Made by a program: the position numbers and the translations under genes. Positions 1 to 6,093 of a stretch of DNA of 21,015 bases are shown piece after piece (position 1 is the first letter of the stretch; the number at the start of each line of letters is the position of its first letter). Source of the stretch: Methanosarcina sp. UBA5 (GTDB taxonomy: Archaea > Halobacteriota > Methanosarcinia > Methanosarcinales > Methanosarcinaceae); contig NZ_DAVG01000008.1 of assembly GCF_002505485.1 (NCBI RefSeq), positions 1 through 21,015 of the forward strand. Direction: 5' to 3'. The notes under the pieces were generated by a model, which was not told the DNA's origin, made no database searches, and saw only the letters and a list, made by a program, of their open reading frames with translations.

Positions 1-80
1 CTGGCTACCCCACCCCGCTACGAGGTTTTATTTATCAGGCCAACTTGCCTGGGACAACTATCAGAACATACTAACGATAA

Positions 81-89
81 TTTATATAA
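81..89 (+). promoter_or_regulatory. Candidate TATA box for the small Cys-rich gene
   Basis: TTTATATAA is preceded by a purine-containing stretch (CGATAA) that could serve as BRE. Transcription would start near 107-113, leaving a leader of about 140 nt that contains a long pyrimidine tract (about 176-215). Seen by eye only; AT-rich sequence gives false TATA boxes easily. Confidence 0.35.
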
Positions 90-253
90 CTTTCGGTTGC
101 TTTCCCAATCTTTTAAAACTTATTTGGAAGCTCAGGCATTTCTCTAAAGAAATTCCTCGACTTTTTCATGCCTTCAGTTTCTTTTTTCTTTTCTTTCCCT
201 GTTCTCTGTTTTTTCAGAAAACATATTTGAAACTCCAAACCCTAAATCATATT

Positions 254-445
254 ATGACAAGGTGCCTATTCTGCGGAGCTTATTGCGAGGTTAAGTGTGG
301 AGTTTACTGCGAAGGCTATCCTGGAGGCCAGGGGGAAAGAGAAAAGGAAGGAAGTGCGGAAATTCTTGGATGCACACAAATCGGCACATCCTATATCTGC
401 GAAAACTGCCTTAAAGACCTGAAACAGGCTCTTGGATCCCTTTGA
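254..445 (+). CDS. Small cysteine-rich (probable zinc-binding) protein
   Basis: I do not recognise a named family. From ATG 254 the product is 63 residues. It opens with CLFCGAYC and a further run of cysteines (VKCGVYC), followed by a charged Gly/Glu/Lys stretch and a second CxxC (ICENC) near the C-terminus. Two CxxC pairs flanking a short linker suggest a zinc ribbon or other small metal-binding fold. The frame extends upstream to a TTG at 227, but ATG 254 places the first CxxC directly at the N-terminus and is preferred. Neither start has a convincing Shine-Dalgarno sequence, which is odd for this genome. It faces the lipoprotein gene convergently and has no obvious operon partner. The cysteine pattern argues for a real gene, but it could be spurious. 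Confidence 0.5.
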   Translation: MTRCLFCGAYCEVKCGVYCEGYPGGQGEREKEGSAEILGCTQIGTSYICENCLKDLKQALGSL

Positions 446-566
446 AAGGGCCAAACGGAGAAGAATACAGTACCAAGAATGCAGTACCAAATTAAAAGTT
501 AAAAATGCCCTTCTCCTTTACCGAACGGGATGAGTAAATCGAGAAAAGGCAGGTATGACCAGTAAA

Positions 567-1430
567 TCAGACAACTTCAACATTGAGTGTGAATTTCTCT
601 TCATTTCCGGTTACTTTCTCCCAGGGTCTTTTATATATTCCCGTTACTTGCTGGCTGCCTTCAGATACAGCTTTAATCTTCCATAAATGGACTCCTCCCG
701 CACCCACAAGAGGCTGTTCGATTCCTTCAGGCTGCTCTGGAGGATAGTATTCTCCTGAGATATTATTGAGCCCCTGGCTGAGATTGAGTTCCCATGAATA
801 GCCTGTAGTCGGGTTTTCCTTAAGCCTGAGGAAAAATGTGCTTCCATTTTCAAGACTTATACTTGTTCCGTTGTCAGCTTCGGTTATTACCTGTTGTTTC
901 GGCGGCATAGAGCCAGAAGCTTCTTCAGGTACGTTATTTACGGGCAGTTCAAAAGATTTGGTCACTCCATTCACATTAACAGTGTAGTTTCCGGCTTTGA
1001 GACCCCGGACTTCAAGGGAAATGGTTTCAGTAAAGCTCTTTATAACCTGCGTACAGAATGCATCTTTAGGGCGTTTTGTACTGATATTGATATTGAAGAC
1101 GTTTCCTTCGCTTTCATTCTTTATTTCATCGATTTCAGTACATCCGTCAGGCAGGTAGCCTTTTGCTATGACCTGTATCTGTACAGGAAAAGACTCAAGG
1201 GTCACAATCTGGATACTTTCTACGTTTGCAGTACCGTATATGTAATCTCCCCCAGTTCCGTGACTATTGTTTATTCCGGGGATTCCCTGACTATTATTTG
1301 TTGTATTTTCTGATTCGGTTTCGTTCTGTTTTTCACCAACACAGCCGGAAAAAATAACCACAAAGGCCGTAAGCAGAATTGTTGTAGTTTTTGCGTATTT
1401 CAAAAATTTATTATTTGTTCCTATTTTCAT
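567..1430 (-). CDS. Lipoprotein with C-terminal chagasin-like (I42) protease-inhibitor domain
   Basis: 287 residues. A basic N-terminus and hydrophobic segment (about 15-28) end in FSGC, a lipobox with Cys30 as the probable lipid-modified residue, so the protein should be anchored outside the membrane. A low-complexity Asn/Gly/Thr linker (31-62) with several N-x-S/T sequons follows, as in glycosylated surface proteins. Next is a beta-rich domain (about 64-162) with two cysteines (97 and 126) that could form a disulfide. Residues about 180-287 carry the three chagasin loops: NPTTGYSW (206-213), GAGG followed by HLW (243-250) and YKRPWE (266-271). In family I42 these loops block papain-like cysteine proteases. 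The start is supported by GAGGGG five bases upstream of ATG. It stands alone, downstream of the FilR1-type regulator on the same strand but 595 bp away. The inhibitor role is inferred from motifs; the natural target is unknown. Confidence 0.85.
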   Translation of the reverse strand: MKIGTNNKFLKYAKTTTILLTAFVVIFSGCVGEKQNETESENTTNNSQGIPGINNSHGTGGDYIYGTANVESIQIVTLESFPVQIQVIAKGYLPDGCTEIDEIKNESEGNVFNINISTKRPKDAFCTQVIKSFTETISLEVRGLKAGNYTVNVNGVTKSFELPVNNVPEEASGSMPPKQQVITEADNGTSISLENGSTFFLRLKENPTTGYSWELNLSQGLNNISGEYYPPEQPEGIEQPLVGAGGVHLWKIKAVSEGSQQVTGIYKRPWEKVTGNEEKFTLNVEVV

Positions 1431-2025
1431 TTTTCCCCTCTTTTTCTCTCTACTCTTATTCTTGATACGTTTATGAAAAGATGCGCCTGTTTGGATTTAT
1501 CCTTTACTTAAACTTCAGTTCTATTCACAGCTTTATGGATCAGTTTTCACGATTAGTATTTTCAGTATTTTCAAGACTGAAAGAGGAAATTTTTTCGCAG
1601 CAGAATTGAAAAAAAACTTAGAATTGCTGTTTAAGGAGGCTCCAGCTCGGGTTCCCAGAAAACATCTAAAATAAACACAGTGTGGAAGTTAAAAGAAATG
1701 ATTAGATCAGATATTTTTTCTTGTCTTGTCTCAAGTAATGGTCCGGTGGGATTCTATTGAGAATTGAGAATTGCAATTCTCACACAGGAAGGATCTAATG
1801 TTTTTGAATTCGTTACTGAAGTATCATCATACTCTGCTGAAAAACCGATTTACGCAAACTTGGGCTCACGATTAAAATTTTGAATAAAGATAAATGTAAT
1901 ACTTTCAGATATAAAGTAGGAAAACTTTATAAGGAGAATTCAAAGCGCTTTTTCATTTGTAAAAATGGAAAAATATATGTTGATGTTACATTTTCACCTG
2001 CAAGTTTTCTTGCCAGGATTTATCC
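1431..2025. other. 595-bp gene-free interval
   Basis: No credible coding frame on either strand. It should hold the promoter of the lipoprotein gene near its left end. It contains the 18-bp palindrome described separately and is otherwise AT-rich and unremarkable. Confidence 0.5.
1765..1782. promoter_or_regulatory. Perfect 18-bp palindrome, candidate operator
   Basis: TGAGAATTGCAATTCTCA reads identically on both strands and is preceded by a second TTGAGAA copy (about 1757-1764). It lies in the interval upstream of the lipoprotein gene (which starts at 1430) and downstream of the FilR1-type regulator. A dimeric regulator could bind it. A link to either gene is only inferred from position. Confidence 0.4.
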
Positions 2026-2802
2026 TTATATCTGCTGAGCCTGCTCTTTGTAATGCAGAATAAGATCTTCAGTCCATCTCAGAGCCGCAGGCTCGAAGCC
2101 TATAATAGTTTCCTGGTCAAAAATCCCTTTCAAAGTAAGAAAATCAGCAGCCATGAAATATTCGGTCTTAACCAGCATAGCAATCTTTATCTCGTTCTTA
2201 CAGATGAAAAGTCTCTTTTTTTCTCTGGCCAAATAAAGTTCCAGTTCTTCTTCGAAATCGGTTTTCAGTCTTTCACAGATTTTTTCTGTTACTACAAGAG
2301 TTATCTTGGTATCATCATCTTTGTTTGCTAGAAATATTTCGGAAAAGACCGGATGAAATATTGATGAAAAACAGAATATCTTCTTTGATTTTCTTATGTT
2401 TTCCAGGAACACCGAAGAAGGCTCAAAAATATTCTCGGGATCAGGTTTAACAAGGAAGCAGAACTTCAACTCATTAAGCCTTTCCAGAAATATCTTGGGT
2501 AACTCAGAGAGGTCGCGGTCCTGCCAGTATTCCGCATTCTCCTCAATGACCTGCAGAGTATCGAGCAAAGGCTCCATTTTCTCAACCAAAATTTTCGCAA
2601 GAGGTGTTAGCCTGTAATCTCGATCTTCCTGAAAAACCAGATATTCATCCTTCAGTTTTTTGATTTGCGGAAGCATGCCCGTCGGGTTAACGTTCAGACC
2701 GTTTACTATTTCCTCTATCGTTTTTCCTCCGTTTTTGAGCAGGAGCAAAAGGTCTTTTCTTTTCTGGGACATAAAAATCAGGTCTATCAGGGCTTTGTCC
2801 AT
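2026..2802 (-). CDS. FilR1-type winged-helix transcriptional regulator
   Basis: A member of the methanogen family with an N-terminal winged helix and a C-terminal FilR1 (formerly DUF1724) domain, many copies of which are found in Methanosarcina. From the start at 2802 (MDKALIDLIF) it has 258 residues. The DNA-binding part covers about residues 1-75, with the recognition region around TIEEIVNGLNVNPTGMLPQI. The effector-like domain covers about 110-255 and ends in EPAALRWTEDLILHYK. The frame opens further upstream at 2844 (272 residues), but those 14 residues are highly basic. I prefer 2802 because GGAAAGTG lies just ahead of it and because family members as I know them begin at this MDK point. 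The divergent phosphoribosyltransferase is a possible target. The ligand and regulon cannot be read from the sequence. Confidence 0.85.
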   Translation of the reverse strand: MDKALIDLIFMSQKRKDLLLLLKNGGKTIEEIVNGLNVNPTGMLPQIKKLKDEYLVFQEDRDYRLTPLAKILVEKMEPLLDTLQVIEENAEYWQDRDLSELPKIFLERLNELKFCFLVKPDPENIFEPSSVFLENIRKSKKIFCFSSIFHPVFSEIFLANKDDDTKITLVVTEKICERLKTDFEEELELYLAREKKRLFICKNEIKIAMLVKTEYFMAADFLTLKGIFDQETIIGFEPAALRWTEDLILHYKEQAQQI

Positions 2803-2899
2803 TGATTTCACTTTCCGGATCTTGCGCTTTTGCGAAAGATTCATTTTTCCATCGGTTTTCAGAAAGGGTCTTTAAGGAATTTTCCAGTTCTACGAGAGA

Positions 2900-2907
2900 T
2901 ATATAAA
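2900..2907 (-). promoter_or_regulatory. TATA box for the FilR1-type regulator
   Basis: On the - strand this reads TTTATATA within CCTTTATATATCTC. A start about 25 nt downstream (near 2876) leaves a leader of about 30 nt to the ATG at 2844 or about 75 nt to the ATG at 2802. Confidence 0.45.
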
Positions 2908-2995
2908 GGTATTTGAAATTAACCTCAATTGCGTTCTTTCAGCCGCGTCCTTTCGAGTATGATGAGAGGTCCTATCCTACATTTTAAATGTTTAT

Positions 2996-3075
2996 TTTTT
3001 AATCTTATTTTGTTCTTTTTAATCTTATCCTGTTCTTTTTAATCTTGGCTAGTTCGTTTCAATCTTTTTCTGAAT
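2996..3075. repeat. Tandem 20-bp repeats (3 good copies and 1 degenerate)
   Basis: Units at 2996-3015, 3016-3035 and 3036-3055 share TTTTTAATCTT and end in GTTC. Copies 1 and 2 differ at two positions, copies 2 and 3 at four. A weaker fourth unit (3056-3075) keeps AATCTT in register. The 20-bp period is close to two helical turns, so a protein bound to each unit would sit on the same DNA face. The array lies between the divergent regulator and phosphoribosyltransferase genes, upstream of both predicted TATA boxes. Confidence 0.75.
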
Positions 3076-3107
3076 TATCTTTTGACAAGATAAGAAAACT
3101 TAAAGTC

Positions 3108-3123
3108 TATAATCTAGATTATA
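3108..3123 (+). promoter_or_regulatory. Perfect 16-bp palindrome overlapping a TATA box
   Basis: TATAATCTAGATTATA is a perfect palindrome whose right arm runs into ATTATATAG, the best TATA-like element upstream of the phosphoribosyltransferase. A start near 3145 would leave a leader of about 70 nt. Overlap with the TATA box suggests that a bound repressor would exclude TBP; this is inferred from position. Confidence 0.45.
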
Positions 3124-3201
3124 TAGATCGGATATAGAGCCTGGAAAGTGATACTTCTTATCTGATAGTATCCTAACCGTATAGCGCGAGTTCCAAATAA
3201 T

Positions 3202-3206
3202 GGAGG
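3202..3206 (+). promoter_or_regulatory. Shine-Dalgarno GGAGG that argues for an upstream start
   Basis: GGAGG lies 7 nt before the codon ATA at 3214 but 25 nt before the first conventional in-frame start (GTG 3232). The normal spacing fits the ATA codon; see the findings. Confidence 0.55.
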
Positions 3207-3231
3207 ACTTTGCATAAAATCATTCAAGTGT

Positions 3232-3906
3232 GTGCTTACGAACTGGGATTACATTTATAGTTTGTGCCGAAATGTCTCTACTGATATCAAACGTTCTGGA
3301 TATGAACCGAACGTAATTATTGCGCTTGCAAGAGGAGGCTGGTTTGCCGGGCGAGTGCTCTGCGATTTCCTGGGGCTTGATGATCTGTCCAGTCTGAAAG
3401 TCGAGCACTACGTAGGAGCCACAGCTATCGATACCGGTGAGCCTTACATTCGATATCCTCTTTCGAACAATGTGATGGAAGGAAAAAAGGTACTTATTGT
3501 AGATGATATTGTTGATACTGGAGAAAGTATGCTTAGTGCCAAGGCTTACGTGGAAAACCACAATCCCACGGAAGTCAGGACCGCTTCACTACAGTATCTG
3601 GGTAGTTCTAAAATCGACCCCGATTATGTGGGCGAACGGCTTGAGGATTGGGCCTGGATTGTCTATCCCTGGAACTTCATGGAAGATATGACAAGTATCT
3701 TGATTAAATGCATGAGAAAAGACCCTAAAAAACTCTGGAATCTTGAGGATCTTAAACACAGCCTTTACATAAACCATGATCTGGACTCTATTATCTTTGA
3801 AATCACCCAGCCTGGAAGGCTTCCAGAAGTTCTGGAGGAAATGGAGAGAGTGCGCAGGGTCAGTTCCGAAATCATCAATGGAAAGAAGTACTGGAGGCTT
3901 TTATAA
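3232..3906 (+). CDS. Phosphoribosyltransferase (PRTase type I fold, COG2236-like)
   Basis: Archaeal phosphoribosyltransferase of the kind usually annotated as a purine PRTase-like protein. It would transfer phosphoribose from PRPP to a nucleobase or related acceptor in the cytoplasm; the acceptor cannot be read from the sequence. Numbered from GTG 3232 (224 residues), ALARGGWFAG (31-40) matches the first beta-strand and loop of the fold, and VLIVDDIVDTGES (87-99) is the classical PRPP-binding loop with its acidic pair. YPWNFMED follows at about 144-151. The true start is probably upstream: the in-frame codons from 3214 read ATA-K-S-F-K-C and have a well-spaced GGAGG, whereas GTG 3232 has none. 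The gene is divergent from the FilR1-type regulator, with repeats and a palindrome in the shared interval, so it may be controlled by that regulator. It appears monocistronic. Confidence 0.85.
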   Translation: MLTNWDYIYSLCRNVSTDIKRSGYEPNVIIALARGGWFAGRVLCDFLGLDDLSSLKVEHYVGATAIDTGEPYIRYPLSNNVMEGKKVLIVDDIVDTGESMLSAKAYVENHNPTEVRTASLQYLGSSKIDPDYVGERLEDWAWIVYPWNFMEDMTSILIKCMRKDPKKLWNLEDLKHSLYINHDLDSIIFEITQPGRLPEVLEEMERVRRVSSEIINGKKYWRLL

Positions 3907-4353
3907 AAAGTCTTATTCTAAATTTTCTTCCTGAACAGGCTAATAGGCAACCATTTCTACTGGGAAGCCGGAAAGAACCTACAACCGAAGAGGATGTTTT
4001 TACTTTTACTGGCTGGAGTTATATCTTTCGTTTAAAAGAAGACATTAAGCTGTAAATACAAATATACATATCTATTCAGGGTATCTATATTTGAAGTACC
4101 CATAAGGCTATCACTATAGCCACGTTGTATATCCATTTAAATCTCGATTCAGGACACTAGACTGGTCTGAAATCCAGGACACTAAATTGATCTGAAATCT
4201 AGGACACTAAATTGATCTAAAGTCTAGGATATGCGACTGGTCTAAAATCCAGAATACCAGATTGGTCTAAAAAACCGAGTACATAATTACATTATTTACA
4301 ATAAATTAATTCATTAACATCAAATTAACCCACGATCTATTACCGGTGAATTC
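3907..4353. other. 447-bp gene-free interval upstream of oapC
   Basis: No coding frame is supported. The right half holds the 25-bp tandem repeats (4151-4275), then AT-rich promoter-like sequence (about 4280-4310) and GGTGA at 4345-4349 before the oapC start. The left half shows only a weak GGGTA/TACCC inverted repeat near 4079-4101. Confidence 0.5.
4151..4275. repeat. Five tandem 25-bp repeats upstream of oapC
   Basis: Units at 4151-4175, 4176-4200, 4201-4225, 4226-4250 and 4251-4275. The first three start AGGACACTA; copies 2 and 3 match at 23 of 25 positions, copies 1 and 2 at 21 of 25, and copy 5 is the most diverged. Most differences are transitions. Each unit centres on a (G)AxTGxTCT core, which in copy 1 is the dyad AGAC-TG-GTCT (4159-4168). 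There is no spacer, so this is not CRISPR. The period is not a multiple of three and no frame is kept open, so it is non-coding. Confidence 0.85.
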
Positions 4354-4791
4354 ATGTCCCATAGATGTACCAGATGCGGAACCATTTTTGAAGACGGAGA
4401 TTCTGTCATCCTGAGCGGCTGCCCGAACTGCGGTTGGAATAAATTCCTTTATGTGAAAAAAGAATGCGAAGGTTTGGAAAATCAGGAAAGGCTTGCTCTG
4501 GAAGAACAAAAGCTGGATCTGGAATCCTCTCTGGATGAAGTTGTCAGGAATATTGATGAGGCTCTTGCTTCTGAGCAGGAAAGTATAAAGCAGGAACCAG
4601 AAGCCGAGAGGGAAACAGATGAAGAAAGAGTAGAGTCCGTAAGAATCCTTGGACCTGGCTCCTATGAACTTAACCTGGACTCCCTTTTTGAAAGAAAAGA
4701 ACTCGTTATGGCAATTCGGGAAGAAGGGTCTTACGCCCTGCATCTTCCCTCTGTTTTCAGCCAGCAAAAGGAAAACAAAAAGAAAAATTAA
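4354..4791 (+). CDS. oapC: OapC-like zinc-ribbon protein (formerly DUF2072)
   Basis: 145 residues. The N-terminus is a zinc ribbon with CxxC pairs at Cys5/Cys8 and Cys23/Cys26 (CTRCG and CPNCG). The middle (about 38-92) is strongly acidic and Lys-rich, likely helical or disordered. A short C-terminal module (about 93-135: ESVRILGPGSYELNLDSLF through LHLPSVF) is the second conserved block. This organisation matches the archaeal zinc-ribbon family known as OapC in haloarchaea, where it is encoded next to the orc1/oriC region. No orc1, OapA or OapB gene is visible here, so a link to replication rests on the family name alone. The start is supported by GGTGA at 4345-4349. The gene is monocistronic, and the 25-bp repeat array lies directly upstream. 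Confidence 0.75.
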   Translation: MSHRCTRCGTIFEDGDSVILSGCPNCGWNKFLYVKKECEGLENQERLALEEQKLDLESSLDEVVRNIDEALASEQESIKQEPEAERETDEERVESVRILGPGSYELNLDSLFERKELVMAIREEGSYALHLPSVFSQQKENKKKN

Positions 4792-5208
4792 AAAAGCAGA
4801 AATAACCTTCAAATTTTCCAAATTTTCCTGGGAATTTCTTGCCCGGATGTTTTTGAGAGAAATCCCCGAATAGTCTATAGAAAAAAGCGTAAAAGCCTAT
4901 ACTTTTAGCCTTAAGTTTAACTAGATTAACTAGCTTATTCTATTTCTATTATTTTTAATTATAAATTTCTTCATTAAGTATTTCTCACTTTACCACTTCT
5001 CACTTTTCTATATTCATGTCAGTTACTGGTGAAAGCAATAAGCAGTTCATTCTCCAGATTCGTGAATGACACTATTATTTGTTAGCTTGCACTCAAGTCC
5101 AGCCTTTTGCTTCTTACACTTCAATCCAGTTTTGCTGTTTTTTAGTGCCTCATATCCGGGGCTTTCTTATTTTTTGGTTACGAAAGAAAATAAATAACTA
5201 CAGATAGA

Positions 5209-5216
5209 TTTATATA
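5209..5216 (+). promoter_or_regulatory. TATA box of the hsr1-cdc48 heat-shock operon
   Basis: TTTATATA, preceded by purine-rich sequence, predicts transcription start near 5238, inside the TAAC-N5-GTTA element. This leaves a leader of about 170 nt before hsr1. A closer alternative TATA (AAATATA near 5337) cannot be excluded. Confidence 0.55.
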
Positions 5217-5226
5217 TCATTAATGA

Positions 5227-5239
5227 TAACTATAGGTTA
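5227..5239. promoter_or_regulatory. Predicted HSR1 operator (TAAC-N5-GTTA)
   Basis: TAAC (5227-5230), TATAG, GTTA (5236-5239). The Archaeoglobus fulgidus HSR1 regulator is known to bind CTAAC-N5-GTTAG at the promoter of its own operon. Eight of those ten specified positions match here (the outer C and G do not), with the same spacing. It lies about 11 bp downstream of the TATA box, where binding would block initiation. Autoregulation is therefore predicted. Confidence 0.65.
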
Positions 5240-5276
5240 CTATCCTATGCATTCTCCTTTCCATTTAGTCTTCCGG

Positions 5277-5312
5277 GTAAAGTTTCAGGCAGGGCTTCCT
5301 GTCCGAATTTAC
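5277..5312 (+). promoter_or_regulatory. Long hairpin in the hsr1 leader
   Basis: GTAAA (5277-5281) pairs with TTTAC (5308-5312), TTC (5284-5286) with GAA (5305-5307), and GGCAGG (5288-5293) with CCTGTC (5298-5303, one G-U), closing a four-base loop. There is a two-base bulge and one mismatch. If transcription starts near 5238 this forms in the 5' leader of the heat-shock mRNA. Function unknown. Confidence 0.45.
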
Positions 5313-5409
5313 TCAAGGCTGGATACCTATAATCAAAATATACAATCGCAAAAATATGGCACTATTGCCTTAATATCTCATAAATTTAGATGATTATCAG
5401 AGGAAAATA

Positions 5410-6093
5410 ATGGACCCGGCAAAATTACTTGACATCCTGGGGAATGAAAACCGCAGGAAGATCATTCAACTTCTTGCAAGCCGTCCCTGCTATGTCAGTG
5501 AGATCTCTAACAGGTTGGGAGTAGGGCCAAAAGCCATAATAAGTCATCTAGGTCTACTTGAGCAGGCAGGACTTATAGAATGCAGTGTGGATGAACAGAG
5601 GCGCAAGTACTTCAACATCGCAAACAATATGCGACTTGAAGTGTCAGTATCCCCATATGCCTATACAGTAACACTTCATGATGTTACTTTTGACAGGGAA
5701 AAAGAAGAGGATCCTGTGGGAAAGGAGACTCATCTAGGGGAAGAACCTTCGACTTTCTTTCTTAAATTGAGCAGCAAACTTAAGGGACTCAAAACAAGGC
5801 AAGAAGAACTTGCACAGATGCAGCAGCAACTCCAGGCTGAGTACACAGAAGTTATGGACCATTGTCTGGACTCAATTGAAGAAATAGCCAGGACCCCTGT
5901 GGAGTGTGAGCTCCTGTTTGAGCTTCTGAAAAACGAAACCACTCTCGCTACTCTATGTTACAATCTGCGCTTGCACCCGAGTATTGTTAACGCTAACCTG
6001 ATAGACCTTACAAAGAGGGGGTTTATTGAGTATGGTATCAAAAATAACCAGTATTACTGGAAAATCCGTGAGACCGGAGTTGAGAACGAATGA
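5410..6093 (+). CDS. hsr1: HSR1-like heat-shock regulator (ArsR-type winged helix)
   Basis: 227 residues. An ArsR-like winged helix fills residues 1-75 (LDILGNENRRKIIQLL, then VSEISNRLGVGPKAIISHL as the helix-turn-helix, then a wing around DEQRRKYF). A predicted coiled coil (about 120-158, rich in Gln, Glu and Leu) probably dimerises it. Residues about 163-220 look like a second winged helix (LLFELLKNETTLATL through YWKI). The gene order hsr1, cdc48, hsp20 is that of the heat-shock operon of Archaeoglobus fulgidus, whose regulator HSR1 represses its own operon, and a matching operator lies upstream here. Start ATG 5410 has AGAGGA just ahead. The stop overlaps the cdc48 start as ATGA, showing translational coupling. 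The role is inferred from architecture, gene order and operator. Confidence 0.85.
   Translation: MDPAKLLDILGNENRRKIIQLLASRPCYVSEISNRLGVGPKAIISHLGLLEQAGLIECSVDEQRRKYFNIANNMRLEVSVSPYAYTVTLHDVTFDREKEEDPVGKETHLGEEPSTFFLKLSSKLKGLKTRQEELAQMQQQLQAEYTEVMDHCLDSIEEIARTPVECELLFELLKNETTLATLCYNLRLHPSIVNANLIDLTKRGFIEYGIKNNQYYWKIRETGVENE

Larger units (their letters stand above)
4792..5409. other. 618-bp gene-free interval with the heat-shock promoter
   Basis: No gene is supported. The left part has a small inverted repeat (TAAAAG 4890-4895 with CTTTTA 4902-4907), possibly a terminator for oapC, and a direct repeat of TTCTCACTTT (about 4982-5010). The right part carries the TATA box, operator and hairpin of the hsr1 operon, listed separately. 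Confidence 0.5.

Noticed and set aside
1..147. An open frame from base 1 to a stop at 145-147, possible C-terminal end of a gene cut by the window edge
   Set aside because: The 48-residue translation has no recognisable motif, and a good TATA box lies inside it (81-89), so chance openness is more likely.
894..1313. 139-codon frame on the + strand
   Set aside because: Wholly antisense to the lipoprotein, which has a lipobox, a ribosome binding site and recognisable domains.
4151..4275. CRISPR array
   Set aside because: The units are directly adjacent with no spacers and are degenerate, and there are no cas genes.
4306..4821. 171-codon frame on the - strand
   Set aside because: Antisense to the zinc-ribbon gene; Phe-rich translation typical of a shadow of a Lys/Glu-rich gene.
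5257..5406. RNA thermometer masking the hsr1 ribosome binding site by pairing of TTTCC (5258-5262) with GGAAA (5402-5406)
   Set aside because: Only about five pairs over a long distance; too weak to claim.
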